From Nisaea sp. (lineage in GTDB: Bacteria; Pseudomonadota; Alphaproteobacteria; Thalassobaculales; Thalassobaculaceae): a stretch of 64,000 nucleotides of DNA. The stretch is taken from contig NZ_JAXMNY010000001.1 of the NCBI RefSeq assembly GCF_034670185.1, positions 620,001 through 684,000 of the forward strand. The letters run 5' to 3'. The stretch's first letter is position 1; every line of letters begins with the position of its first letter. The notes under the pieces were generated by a model. The model ran no database searches. It was given only the letters and a program-made list of their open reading frames with translations, and was not told the origin of the DNA. Positions 54,951 to 63,582 of the stretch are shown here, one piece after another. Both the position numbers and the translations under genes were made by a program.

Positions 54951-57419
54951 ATGATTGAATACCGCAAAATCGTTCAAGTCGTTTGTTTCTCGGGGATTAT
55001 TGTACTTATCTCGGGAGAGGCGGGCGCCCAACTGGCTGAACAGGCGGTATCAGTGGCTAGTCAGGACGCAAAACCGTCTGGAGCGGACAGGCTTTCACAA
55101 ATTGTCGCCAGTTGGTTCTTGTACGCAGCATTTCTGCCCACCGTTTGCCTTCTCGCTCACAAGTCGTTCGCGAATCAACACGAACAAGACGACAGACTGG
55201 TTTTCCCTCCCCGCTTTCTGATGCGACAGGGGCCGTATCAAATCGGCCTTTGGTTGTATGTCGCGCTGGCGGCTGGATTATTTCTGGCTCTGGTCTTGTT
55301 GGATGAGTTCCGAGGCCTTTTGACGGATTTCCTGCAATACGCCGAAATCGACTGGAAGATGTCCGACGATGCGGAGCAAATTGCTGTTTTCACGATCAGT
55401 TTCGGGATCACGAGCCTGCTGCTGACGAATGATTTCAAGATCAATCCTTTCAAGCATTTCCGTTTTATTTTCTGCAAGCTCGCGGCTGTACCCGACCGTG
55501 TCGACGAGATTGCGCACGGTCTCGCCAATCTCAGCATTTCCGATGTGGCGGGGAACAGACTGATCAATGCGGCGAAGATCAGTGACCCTGTAAAGCACGT
55601 CACGGCGCAGGAGCTGGCGATACAGAACAGAAACTCGCCAGCTTACCGATGGTCGATGATTTCCCATTTGTACTTGTTTCTACACGACAGCGCGAAACTA
55701 TCTGGCAACCGCTCTTTCTTCATCGACCCGAATACTAAATGGAAAGAAGTCCAATTGCGCTATGACGAACTGGCGGGGATGTATCTGATCACTGACAAAG
55801 TTCGCTCGGAGGATGCGGATGCATGGAGGGGAATGCTCGACGCCCTCGTTGGTTTTCAGGACAGGATTGTCCACCTCACGGCGTATTTTCTGATCTCCCG
55901 CAGCGATAAAGAGGAGGAAATCTGGGCCGCGGCGCAGGCACTTGGCGCGTATGAAGACGAAGACCGGAATTTCGCGCCGGACCCATTGAACACTGTTGCC
56001 GCCTTGATCCTTACGGTCTCTTTGACGGCCTTCGTCGGGACACTGGTCGGTCTTATGTTCCTGACTTGGTTGCCAGGCGTTTTCGAAAATTGGGCGTGGG
56101 GTCAAAAATTTTTCGGATTCGAAAGGTTTTTCGCGTTCGAAGACTGGAAAAATATCGATTGGGTTGAACTCAAGACGCCGGCTAAATGGGGTGGATTCGC
56201 CGTCGCCGTTTACATCGTTCCGATTGTACTGATGCTCGGGCTGAAATGGATCGCCTTCCAACTGCATGGCAGGGTGACGATGTTCCGTTGGCGTCTCCTT
56301 TTGGTTTTCGTGATCGTGGCTTATGCAGGAGCAGTTCTAGGACTCGTGGGAATGTCCGCTGCGATAGAAGCCTATCAAAACGGGCGAATGAACTTCCGTC
56401 TGTCCGTCGAAGAGAACCTGCTCTGGGGCATCGCCCCGGCGCTGCTGACGGTAACGCTGATCTGGGTGTTGCACTTTATTCATCGCAGGTCGCCTTCCGC
56501 GCACCTCTCGATCGCCGCCGGGCCATTTGCGATGGTGCGGGACTGGTGGTCCGAAATTCCGACAGAACGTCGCTTCAACGCAGGCAGTTGCGCTCTTCTC
56601 GCCGGTCTGGTCTCGACTGGGATTTCACTCGCGGTTTTGAATGACGCGCCGCACGAGCGATATTTCACTGAGGCAGTGATTGAGAAAGCGCTGAAACCGG
56701 ATGTCACGGGGCTCAGCGTGGTTGAGTTGGACATTCGGGATCGCTGCCAGAACCATTTCAACGAGAAAGTTCTGGAGTTTCCCAGGGCTCGGCCAGTGCG
56801 GAACAAAAAGCCTGCGCCGCCACCCTGGAACACGAAAGCTGAATACTGCCTTGAATATACCAGGGCGACATCGGCCGCGATGCGGATCGTTGTGGCAGTG
56901 GTCTCGTTTTTTGTCGGCGCGGGGCTTTTTCTTCCGGTATTTCTCTTCAATATCGGACTAGGCCATCCGTCACAAAGCATCGACGGGAAATCTCTGCTCA
57001 GCCTGTTTTTCGGAAGCGATGACGAAGGAAGCGTCAGGCGCGTTGTCCTGAAGCCCGGGGCCGGGAAGGGGGCGACGCTGTTCCATGAAGGTGACAAGGC
57101 CGATGCAGCCTACCTTGTGATCGAGGGATGTCTCGAGGTCTTCCGGACAGTCAATGGCGAAGAAAGGGTGATCGCGCAGGTTGGTCCTGACAACATCATC
57201 GGCGAGTACGCGTTGGTCATGGGGGAGGACAACCCGAACCGCTCGGCCTCCGTTCGCGCGGTTGAACCGTCGGTCGTGGTCCATATATCGGCCAGCAGGT
57301 TCAAGTTCATACTCGAGAATATGGAGCCAACGATGCGGCGGCTCGTGGAGATCATTGTCCGCCGGGAAGTCGAGTTGACCCGTAAGTTCTCGGAAAGCGA
57401 AGCCGGCGCGGGCTTATAG
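54951..57419 (+). CDS. Large multi-pass membrane protein with C-terminal cyclic-nucleotide-binding domain
   Basis: An 822-residue protein without an overall family that I recognise. Hydrophobic segments lie at about 7-27 (signal-like), 50-70, 97-117, 143-158, 347-374, 413-432, 448-471, 490-510, 546-563 and 643-669. A soluble region (about 160-345) rich in charged helices follows the fourth segment. The end (about 705-805) is a cNMP-binding domain: LFHEGDKADAAYLVIEGCLEV, then the phosphate-binding cassette IIGEYALVMGEDNPNRSASV, where R and S are in the usual places. A ligand-gated transducer or transporter is possible. It is monocistronic between trmJ and the convergent terC. Confidence 0.82.
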   Translation: MIEYRKIVQVVCFSGIIVLISGEAGAQLAEQAVSVASQDAKPSGADRLSQIVASWFLYAAFLPTVCLLAHKSFANQHEQDDRLVFPPRFLMRQGPYQIGLWLYVALAAGLFLALVLLDEFRGLLTDFLQYAEIDWKMSDDAEQIAVFTISFGITSLLLTNDFKINPFKHFRFIFCKLAAVPDRVDEIAHGLANLSISDVAGNRLINAAKISDPVKHVTAQELAIQNRNSPAYRWSMISHLYLFLHDSAKLSGNRSFFIDPNTKWKEVQLRYDELAGMYLITDKVRSEDADAWRGMLDALVGFQDRIVHLTAYFLISRSDKEEEIWAAAQALGAYEDEDRNFAPDPLNTVAALILTVSLTAFVGTLVGLMFLTWLPGVFENWAWGQKFFGFERFFAFEDWKNIDWVELKTPAKWGGFAVAVYIVPIVLMLGLKWIAFQLHGRVTMFRWRLLLVFVIVAYAGAVLGLVGMSAAIEAYQNGRMNFRLSVEENLLWGIAPALLTVTLIWVLHFIHRRSPSAHLSIAAGPFAMVRDWWSEIPTERRFNAGSCALLAGLVSTGISLAVLNDAPHERYFTEAVIEKALKPDVTGLSVVELDIRDRCQNHFNEKVLEFPRARPVRNKKPAPPPWNTKAEYCLEYTRATSAAMRIVVAVVSFFVGAGLFLPVFLFNIGLGHPSQSIDGKSLLSLFFGSDDEGSVRRVVLKPGAGKGATLFHEGDKADAAYLVIEGCLEVFRTVNGEERVIAQVGPDNIIGEYALVMGEDNPNRSASVRAVEPSVVVHISASRFKFILENMEPTMRRLVEIIVRREVELTRKFSESEAGAGL

Positions 57420-57442
57420 TCCGGCTTCGTTGCCGCTGGCGG

Positions 57443-58159
57443 TTACACGGTATTTTTGCGCCTGTCCCTGGCCACCAGGTTGAGCACTTCCACTGCGGCC
57501 GAGAAGAACACCGCGAAGTAGATGTACCCGCGCGGGATGTGGAAATGCAGCCCGTCGGCGACCAGCGCGACGCCGACCAGCATCAGGAAGCTGAGGGCCA
57601 GCATCTTGGTGGTCGGGTGCTTCTCGATGAAGCTGGCGATCGGGCTGGCGGCGGCGATCATCACTGCCATGGCAATGACGACGGCGGCGATCATGACGCC
57701 CAGATCGTCGACCATGCCGACGGCAGTGATCACGGAATCGATGGAGAAGACGAGGTCGAGCACGATGATTTGGCCGATCACGCCCGCGAACCCGGCGCTG
57801 ACCTTTGCCTTTGTCTCTCCATTTTCGCCCTCGACCGAATTGTGAATTTCGTGCGTGCCCTTGTAGAGCAGGAACAGCCCGCCGAGCAGCAGGATGAGAT
57901 CGCGCCAGGACAGCGTGAAGCCCTGGATGTCCGCCAGAGGTGCCGTCAGGCCGACGATCCAGGCGAGCGCCGAAAGCATCACCAGCCGCAGGATAAGCGC
58001 CAGCCCAAGGCCGATCCGCCGGGCCATGGGCCGCTGGGCTTCAGGCAGGGTCTCGGCGACGATCGAGACGAAGATGATGTTGTCGATGCCGAGAATGATT
58101 TCCAGCGCCGTCAGTGTCGCTAGGCTTGCCCAGATCGCGGGGTCCAGAATCCAGTCCAT
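57443..58159 (-). CDS. TerC family integral membrane protein
   Basis: A 238-residue TerC/YgjT-like protein with seven predicted helices. Acidic residues inside helices are seen in LEIILGIDNIIFVSIVAE and IVLDLVFSIDSVITAVGMVDD, the family signature. Originally described in tellurite resistance, members are now thought to export manganese or load metal at secretion; which role applies is unknown. Separated from the cNMP-binding protein by 23 bp, convergent. Confidence 0.92.
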   Translation of the reverse strand: MDWILDPAIWASLATLTALEIILGIDNIIFVSIVAETLPEAQRPMARRIGLGLALILRLVMLSALAWIVGLTAPLADIQGFTLSWRDLILLLGGLFLLYKGTHEIHNSVEGENGETKAKVSAGFAGVIGQIIVLDLVFSIDSVITAVGMVDDLGVMIAAVVIAMAVMIAAASPIASFIEKHPTTKMLALSFLMLVGVALVADGLHFHIPRGYIYFAVFFSAAVEVLNLVARDRRKNTV

Positions 58160-58269
58160 GCGCTGATATCCTTCTTTGGCTGCGTTGCTCGGTTAAGCTT
58201 ATAACGTGCTGCGTTTTATCCGGTTCCATCCCGCAGTGCACCGCCTCGTTACAGCATCCGTTCCGGTGC

Positions 58270-58297
58270 TTGACTTGAGGGCCGCGATCCTTATAGT
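58270..58297 (+). promoter_or_regulatory. Sigma-70-type promoter of rpsD
   Basis: TTGACT (58270-58275) and TATAGT (58292-58297) are separated by 16 bp, 120 bp before the rpsD start. It leaves a leader of about 110 nt, long enough for the S4 translational control known in other bacteria, but no matching RNA fold was derived. Confidence 0.7.
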
Positions 58298-58416
58298 GCG
58301 CGCCTCAATTCCCGAGAACGTGGGGCAGGCGGATAAGCCGTCGGTCCCCGGCCCAAGGCTCTCAAAAGTCATGGGCACTATCGGGACAAAATGAAGAAAA
58401 CTAAAGGAGATGGGTT

Positions 58417-59031
58417 ATGGGCAAGCGCCTTAACTCGAAGCATAAAATTGACCGGCGCCTTGGCGTCAATCTCTGGGGCCGCGCGAAGTCTCCGTTCAAT
58501 GACCGCGAATATGGCCCGGGCCAGCACGGTCAGCGCCGCCGCAAGCCGTCCGACTTCGGCATTCAGCTCATGGCGAAGCAGAAGCTGAAAGGCTACTACG
58601 GCAATATCGGTGAGAAGCAGTTCCGTAAGTATTTTGCAGAAGCGGTCCGGCGCCGCGGTGATACCGGCGAGAACCTCGTTGGTATTCTGGAGTGCCGCCT
58701 GGACGCCGTTGTCTACCGCATGAAGTTCGTGCCGACCGTGTTCGCTGCACGTCAGGCCGTCAGCCACAACCACGTGATGGTGAATGGCAAGCGCGTCAAC
58801 ATTCCGTCCTACATGGTCAAGGAAGGCGATGTCGTCGAGCTTAAGGAAAAGTCCCGCGAGATGCCGATGGTGATCGAAGCCGCTCAGTCGAACGAGCGCG
58901 ACATTCCGGACTACATGGATGTCGACCTCGACAAGAAGCGCGGCACCTTCACCCGCATTCCGAAGCTGGAAGACGTCCCGTATCCGGTTCACATGGAACC
59001 GAACCTCGTGGTCGAGTTCTACTCCCGTTAA
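58417..59031 (+). CDS. rpsD: 30S ribosomal protein S4
   Basis: A 204-residue ribosomal protein, a primary 16S rRNA-binding protein. The start is [26 protein letters not shown]; the zinc-ligand cysteines of the C+ type are absent, as in most alphaproteobacteria. The S4 RNA-binding domain is at about 95-155 ([47 protein letters not shown]). AAAGGAGATGG lies before the ATG. Own promoter and terminator flank it. Confidence 0.97.
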   Translation: MGKRLNSKHKIDRRLGVNLWGRAKSPFNDREYGPGQHGQRRRKPSDFGIQLMAKQKLKGYYGNIGEKQFRKYFAEAVRRRGDTGENLVGILECRLDAVVYRMKFVPTVFAARQAVSHNHVMVNGKRVNIPSYMVKEGDVVELKEKSREMPMVIEAAQSNERDIPDYMDVDLDKKRGTFTRIPKLEDVPYPVHMEPNLVVEFYSR

Positions 59032-59052
59032 ACCGGGACCGCAGAGTTACGG

Positions 59053-59083
59053 AAAAGGCCGCTCTTTGGAGCGGCCTTTTTTG
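59053..59083 (+). terminator. Rho-independent terminator after rpsD
   Basis: A perfect 12-bp stem AAAAGGCCGCTC (59053-59064) / GAGCGGCCTTTT (59069-59080) with a 4-nt loop, followed by further T residues. It lies 21 bp after the rpsD stop. Confidence 0.92.
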
Positions 59084-59135
59084 ATTCTGCATGTCATCCT
59101 TGGTGTGCTGTCAACCGTAGACGGTCGGCGTAGGA

Positions 59136-59675
59136 TTACTGCCCCGCCGCCATGCTCGCTGACCGCTTCGGCAGGACCCAGTTCGGGCGCGGGAAGTGGC
59201 AGGTGTAGCCGTGCGGGACGCGGAGGAGGTAATCCTGGTGCGCGGGTTCGGCGTCCCAGAAGTCGCCTGCAGGGGTGACTTCCGTCACTACCTTGCCGGG
59301 CCACAGGCCGGAGGCCTCGACATCGGCGATGGTGTCCTCGGCCACCTTCTTCTGATCCTCCGACAGGTAAAAGATCGCGGAGCGGTATTGCGGGCCGCGG
59401 TCGTTGCCCTGGCGGTCTGCTGTGGTCGGGTCATGGATCTGGAAGAACAGCGCCAGGATATCTCGGTAGCTTGTCTCCGCCGGATCGAACTGGATCTGGA
59501 TGGATTCCGCATGGCCGCTCTTGCCGGTCTTCAGATCCTCGTAGGTTGGGTTGGCAACCGTGCCGCCGGTATAACCGACGCGGGTTGCGGTGACGCCCGG
59601 GTGTCTGCGGATCAGGTCCTGCATGCCCCAGAAGCAGCCTCCGGCGAGGAGGGCGGTTTCTCGTTCCGTGCTCAT
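59136..59675 (-). CDS. msrA: Peptide-methionine (S)-S-oxide reductase MsrA
   Basis: A 179-residue enzyme reducing methionine-S-sulfoxide in proteins. The catalytic Cys is in [19 protein letters not shown], and [32 protein letters not shown] follows. The resolving-Cys region near the C-terminus contains YTCHFPRPN. It is transcribed towards the rpsD terminator, divergent from argG. No MsrB is adjacent. Confidence 0.95.
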   Translation of the reverse strand: MSTERETALLAGGCFWGMQDLIRRHPGVTATRVGYTGGTVANPTYEDLKTGKSGHAESIQIQFDPAETSYRDILALFFQIHDPTTADRQGNDRGPQYRSAIFYLSEDQKKVAEDTIADVEASGLWPGKVVTEVTPAGDFWDAEPAHQDYLLRVPHGYTCHFPRPNWVLPKRSASMAAGQ

Positions 59676-59775
59676 AAATCAGCTCCCTTTGCTCACAACA
59701 TCGCTCATTCTCTGATATAGGGCAAAATTTCCGGGTTTCAGGTCACAATGCCGCGTCTTTGGATCGGCCTTTTCC

Positions 59776-59803
59776 TTGCCGATCATGACAGTTTGCCTAT
59801 ACT
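59776..59803 (+). promoter_or_regulatory. Probable sigma-70 promoter of argG
   Basis: TTGCCG (59776-59781) and TATACT (59798-59803) with a 16-bp spacer, 90 bp before the argG start codon. The leader downstream contains GC-rich hairpin potential (GGCCCCGCCGGGCC), whose role is unknown. Confidence 0.6.
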
Positions 59804-59893
59804 CCCGCGCCGTTGGTGGTGCAGCGGCCTCTTAGCCGCGCCCCGCTTGTGTTTCACGGGCCCCGCCGGGCCCTCTACCGTCAAGGCGAACCC

Positions 59894-61105
59894 ATGTCCG
59901 AGAGCGTCAAAAAAGTTGTGCTGGCCTATTCCGGCGGCCTCGATACCTCCGTCATCCTGCGCTGGCTGCAGGACACGTATAATTGCGAGGTTGTCACCTT
60001 TACTGCCGATCTGGGGCAGGGAGAGGATGTCGAGCCGGCGCGCGAGAAGGCCCGCATGATGGGCATCAAGGAAATCTATGTCGAGGATCTGCGCGAGGAA
60101 TTCGTGCGCGACTATGTTTTCCCGATGTTCCGTGCCAACGCGCTCTATGAAGGCACCTATCTGCTCGGCACCTCGATCGCCCGGCCGCTGATCTCCAAGC
60201 GCCAGATCGAGATCGCCAAGGAAGTCGGTGCTGACACCGTCTCCCACGGCGCCACGGGCAAGGGCAACGACCAGGTTCGTTTCGAGCTTAGCTATTACGC
60301 GCTGCAGCCGGACATCAAGATCATCGCCCCATGGCGTGAATGGGATCTCACTTCCCGCACCAAGCTGATCGAGTTTGCCGAGAAGCACCAGATTCCGATC
60401 GCCAAGGACAAGCGCGGCGAAGCGCCGTTCTCCGTCGATGCGAACCTGCTGCACTCCTCTTCCGAGGGCAAGGTGCTGGAAGATCCGTGGGACGCGCCGG
60501 AAGAGTATGTCTTCCAGCGCACGGTCTCGCCGGAAAATGCGCCGGACAAGGCGACCGAGATCGAGATCGACTTCGAGCATGGCGATCCGGTGGCGATCAA
60601 TGGCGAGCGTATGTCGCCGGCGACCCTGTTGACCGCGCTCAACGAATATGGCGGGAGCAACGGCATCGGGCGGCTCGACCTGGTCGAGAACCGTTTCGTC
60701 GGCATGAAGAACCGTGGCGTCTACGAGACCCCGGGCGGCACAATCATGCACCATGCCCACCGGGCAATGGAAAGCCTGACTCTCGATCGCGGTATGGCGC
60801 ACCTCAAGGACGAGATGATGCCGCGCTATGCCGAGCTGATCTATAATGGCTTCTGGTTCTCGCCGGAGCGCGAGATGATGCAGGCCGCGATCGATCACAG
60901 CCAGCGCAACGTCACAGGCACCGTGCGGATGAAGCTCTACAAGGGCAACGTCACCTGCACCGGCCGGAAGGCGGACCGCAGCCTCTATTCAGAAGATATC
61001 GTGACCTTCGAGGAAGGCTCCGGCACCTACGATCACAAGGACGCTGCAGGCTTCATCAAGCTGAACGCGCTGCGCCTGCGTCTGAACAAGATGCTGCAGG
61101 GATAA
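59894..61105 (+). CDS. argG: Argininosuccinate synthase
   Basis: A 403-residue enzyme that joins citrulline and aspartate with ATP in arginine biosynthesis. The ATP-pyrophosphatase P-loop is [19 protein letters not shown], and [26 protein letters not shown] and [19 protein letters not shown] are the substrate loops. The start at 59894 (MSESVKK) matches the family; an in-frame ATG 27 codons upstream is in the leader and gives no similar sequence. Other arg genes are not adjacent. Confidence 0.96.
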   Translation: MSESVKKVVLAYSGGLDTSVILRWLQDTYNCEVVTFTADLGQGEDVEPAREKARMMGIKEIYVEDLREEFVRDYVFPMFRANALYEGTYLLGTSIARPLISKRQIEIAKEVGADTVSHGATGKGNDQVRFELSYYALQPDIKIIAPWREWDLTSRTKLIEFAEKHQIPIAKDKRGEAPFSVDANLLHSSSEGKVLEDPWDAPEEYVFQRTVSPENAPDKATEIEIDFEHGDPVAINGERMSPATLLTALNEYGGSNGIGRLDLVENRFVGMKNRGVYETPGGTIMHHAHRAMESLTLDRGMAHLKDEMMPRYAELIYNGFWFSPEREMMQAAIDHSQRNVTGTVRMKLYKGNVTCTGRKADRSLYSEDIVTFEEGSGTYDHKDAAGFIKLNALRLRLNKMLQG

Positions 61106-61135
61106 CTCTCTCCCGCGGGCATCTTGCCCCCGGTT

Positions 61136-61216
61136 GTCATCCCGATGAAAATCGGGATCCACGGATGGCGTTTGTCGCTCTATGATCCGTGGATCCCGGA
61201 TCGGGTCCAGGATGGC
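61136..61216. repeat. Palindromic REP-like intergenic repeat
   Basis: A perfect 14-bp inverted repeat CGGGATCCACGGAT (61153-61166) / ATCCGTGGATCCCG (61185-61198) around an 18-nt loop. It is nested in outer parts starting GTCATCC and ending AGGATGGC. The wording (GTCATCCC.., GGATCCACGG, ..GGGTCCAGGATG) is that of palindromic intergenic elements scattered in many alphaproteobacterial genomes. It lies between argG and psuG, only 13 bp from the psuG start. Confidence 0.8.
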
Positions 61217-61229
61217 GAAGGGAGAGAGT

Positions 61230-62147
61230 GTGACCGGTTTAATCTTCTCAGCAGAGGTTGAAACGGCCTTGTCCGACGGTCGCCCGGTCGTCGCGCTTGA
61301 AAGCACCATCCTGACCCACGGCTTGCCGAAACCGGACAATCTTCATATTGGTCAGGAGATTGAGGCGGAAATCCGGAATGCGGGAGCGGTTCCTGCGACC
61401 ATCGCCGTGCTGGACGGGACCGCCCACATAGGCCTGTCGACATCGGACCTGGTGCGGCTTTGTTCCATGGACGATGCGGTGAAGCTCTCCCGCCGCGATC
61501 TCGGTGTGGCGCTCTCCAAGGGCTGGACTGGCGGCACCACGGTCGCCGCCACCATGATCCTTTCTGCCAGAGCTGGGATCGAGGTCTTTGCGACCGGCGG
61601 GATTGGCGGTGTGCATCGCGGGGCCGAACTGGATTTCGATATTTCCGCCGATCTGGACGAGTTGGCCCGGACCCCGGTGATGGTAATTTCCGCCGGGGCG
61701 AAATCCATTCTGGACTTGCCAAAGACGCTGGAGGTCCTGGAGACGAAGGGCGTGCCGGTGATCGGCTTTGGCACGGACGAATTTCCGGCTTTTTTCTGCC
61801 GCAACAGCGGGTTGCGCGTGCCGCTGCGCCTCGACAGCCCCGAAGAGATTGCCGCCGCCTGGCGTGCGGGCCGGGATCTCGGACTCGAGACCGGCATGCT
61901 GATCGCCAACCCGGTGCCGGAAGAGCATGCCCTCGACCGGGCGACAATGGAGCGGATCATCGACGACGCCCTGTTCGAGGCGAAACGGACCGGTGCCACA
62001 GGCAAACAGGTGACGCCGTATCTTCTGTCGCAGATCCGGGCCGCGACCGGCGGCGCCAGCCTGACGACGAATATCGCGCTGGTTCGGGCCAATGCCCGTC
62101 TCGGTGCGGGAATTGCAGTCGCGCTCGGCACGCCGCGACAAAACTGA
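61230..62147 (+). CDS. psuG: Pseudouridine-5'-phosphate glycosidase
   Basis: A 305-residue enzyme that reversibly splits pseudouridine-5'-phosphate to uracil and ribose-5-phosphate. VVALESTILTHGLPKPDNL is the start signature, and TGGTTVAATMILSARAGIEVFATGGIGGVHRGAE and FGTDEFPAFFCRNSG follow. NPVPEEHALDR is the C-terminal block. GGAG 5 bp before the GTG at 61230 sets the start; the frame is open upstream into the palindromic repeat (ATG at 61212 possible). No psuK kinase is next to it. Confidence 0.93.
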   Translation: MTGLIFSAEVETALSDGRPVVALESTILTHGLPKPDNLHIGQEIEAEIRNAGAVPATIAVLDGTAHIGLSTSDLVRLCSMDDAVKLSRRDLGVALSKGWTGGTTVAATMILSARAGIEVFATGGIGGVHRGAELDFDISADLDELARTPVMVISAGAKSILDLPKTLEVLETKGVPVIGFGTDEFPAFFCRNSGLRVPLRLDSPEEIAAAWRAGRDLGLETGMLIANPVPEEHALDRATMERIIDDALFEAKRTGATGKQVTPYLLSQIRAATGGASLTTNIALVRANARLGAGIAVALGTPRQN

Positions 62148-62247
62148 CCAGCGTCAAAATCGCACATTGCTGCGATGCAGCATTCTCGACTAGGCAAGTG
62201 GCTTGACGGCGATAAGCCGAAATGGCCATCTATCGAGGATTTTGATT

Positions 62248-62475
62248 GTGTTGAACCTTTTCTACTCTGTTCCGTTCGTCGGCTGGATGGTTCGTGATTT
62301 GCGAACGGGAGGCGCGTCGGCCTTCACCTATTTCCTCATCAATTGTGGGCTGCTCTGGATCCTGTCAGCGATCCTGTTCGGCTATCCGGGCATCATCATT
62401 CCGGCTCTTTGTACCGTGCCGGTGATGTTCACGCTGCTGCTCCTGCTGACGCGGGGCAAATACGAGGTCGGTTGA
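62248..62475 (+). CDS. Small membrane protein, hypothetical
   Basis: A 75-residue protein with two or three hydrophobic segments (VLNLFYSVPFVGWMV, FLINCGLLWILSAILFGYPGIII, and LCTVPVMFTLLLLLT), ending RGKYEVG. I chose the GTG at 62248, with GAGG 9 bp upstream; an in-frame TTG at 62203 gives a polar extension. No family is recognised. It is convergent with nnrU. Confidence 0.5.
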   Translation: MLNLFYSVPFVGWMVRDLRTGGASAFTYFLINCGLLWILSAILFGYPGIIIPALCTVPVMFTLLLLLTRGKYEVG

Positions 62476-62493
62476 TCGGGCCGGAACCGATGT

Positions 62494-63189
62494 TTACATC
62501 GGAACCGCACTGACGCCTGCGAAATAGGGGTGGGCGCCGTGCAGAACGGCCCAGAGCGCCAGCCCGCCGCCAAGGCGGAGCCAGCCAATGCCTTTCCAGT
62601 CGAGCTTTGTCCGGCCTTCAAGGATGGCCCGAAACGGCAGCACGGAAGTGGTGAGTTCGAACGGGGCCCATTTGGCCCCGAACTCGGCCCGTTTCTTGGT
62701 GTCGATCTTCACCATGCCGCCGAAAGCCAGCACGGCCATGCCGCCGAACAGCAGCATTGAGGCGACATCGCCGCGCACGGTCAGGTGTGCCAGTGCCCAG
62801 AGGCCGATGGCCATCATAACCGGATGGCGTGTCACCGTCAGGATGCCCCGTACCAGATGCGGATCATCGAAATCATCTTCGGCCATCATGGCTGTGGGGC
62901 TGAACGGGTTGTAACCGCAGACCAGCAGGATCGCAGCGAACGGCATCACGACATTCGGAATCCAGCGGGTCCAGAGCGGGGGCTCCCAGAGTGTCACATA
63001 GGGGGCATTGCCATAGGCCATGACCATCCAGACCATGGCAACACCGGCGGCAAGCGAGAACATGCCACGGAACCGGTTGGTGCCGATCTGTTCTATCAGC
63101 GCGGCGCGGATACTCGGCCAGCCGAGCAGGAAATGCCCGCCGACAAAAACCACGACGGCGGCAAAGAGTGTGTCCAGACTTCCAGTCAT
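62494..63189 (-). CDS. nnrU: NnrU family membrane protein
   Basis: A 231-residue protein with six to seven predicted helices. It begins MTGSLDTLFAAVVVFVGGHFLLGWPSIR; ILTVTRHPVMMAIGLWALAHL near residue 130 is the NnrU signature and the methyltransferase-like region (RHP) resembles isoprenylcysteine methyltransferase-type membrane enzymes. GGGAGC precedes the ATG at 63189. NnrU was linked to nitric-oxide reductase expression or activity in Rhodobacter. It is 50 kb from nap here, so coregulation cannot be shown. Confidence 0.9.
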   Translation of the reverse strand: MTGSLDTLFAAVVVFVGGHFLLGWPSIRAALIEQIGTNRFRGMFSLAAGVAMVWMVMAYGNAPYVTLWEPPLWTRWIPNVVMPFAAILLVCGYNPFSPTAMMAEDDFDDPHLVRGILTVTRHPVMMAIGLWALAHLTVRGDVASMLLFGGMAVLAFGGMVKIDTKKRAEFGAKWAPFELTTSVLPFRAILEGRTKLDWKGIGWLRLGGGLALWAVLHGAHPYFAGVSAVPM

Positions 63190-63296
63190 ACCGCTCCCAA
63201 TGCAGTTAGTCTCCGCAGCGCCCGACTCTTGTGGTGGACGGCTCGCCAGTTTCAGGTCATCACAGGCATATAAGTGTAGCCGGTCAGGATGCAAAG

Positions 63297-63566
63297 ATGG
63301 ATGACGAAAGCCTGAAAAAGCTGATGTGCGAGATGCTTCGCACGGCCGAGGGAGATGGCCGGCTGTCTCCAAACCAGATCGGTACGGCAGCGGGCGGCGA
63401 TCCGGGCGGATCGAAACCGGCCTGGCGCGCGCTGCTCAGGCAGATCGAGCGGGTCGCGGTGGTGCTCGAAGCTGAAGGTACCCTGGTGGCGCTGCGCAAG
63501 GGTAAGCCTGTCCCGCTGGCCGAGGCGAAGGGCGTGATCCGCTACGCGGCCAAGCCCAATACCTGA
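63297..63566 (+). CDS. DUF3253 domain protein
   Basis: An 89-residue protein. LMCEMLRTAEGDGRLSPNQIGTAA, then WRALLRQIERVAVVLEAEGTLVALRKGKPVPLAEAKGVIRYA fit DUF3253, a small winged-helix-like family often found as a single-domain protein in proteobacteria. The ATG at 63297 follows the divergent nnrU start by 107 bp. Function unknown. Confidence 0.8.
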   Translation: MDDESLKKLMCEMLRTAEGDGRLSPNQIGTAAGGDPGGSKPAWRALLRQIERVAVVLEAEGTLVALRKGKPVPLAEAKGVIRYAAKPNT

Positions 63567-63582
63567 GCCAACAAGGCCCGAA

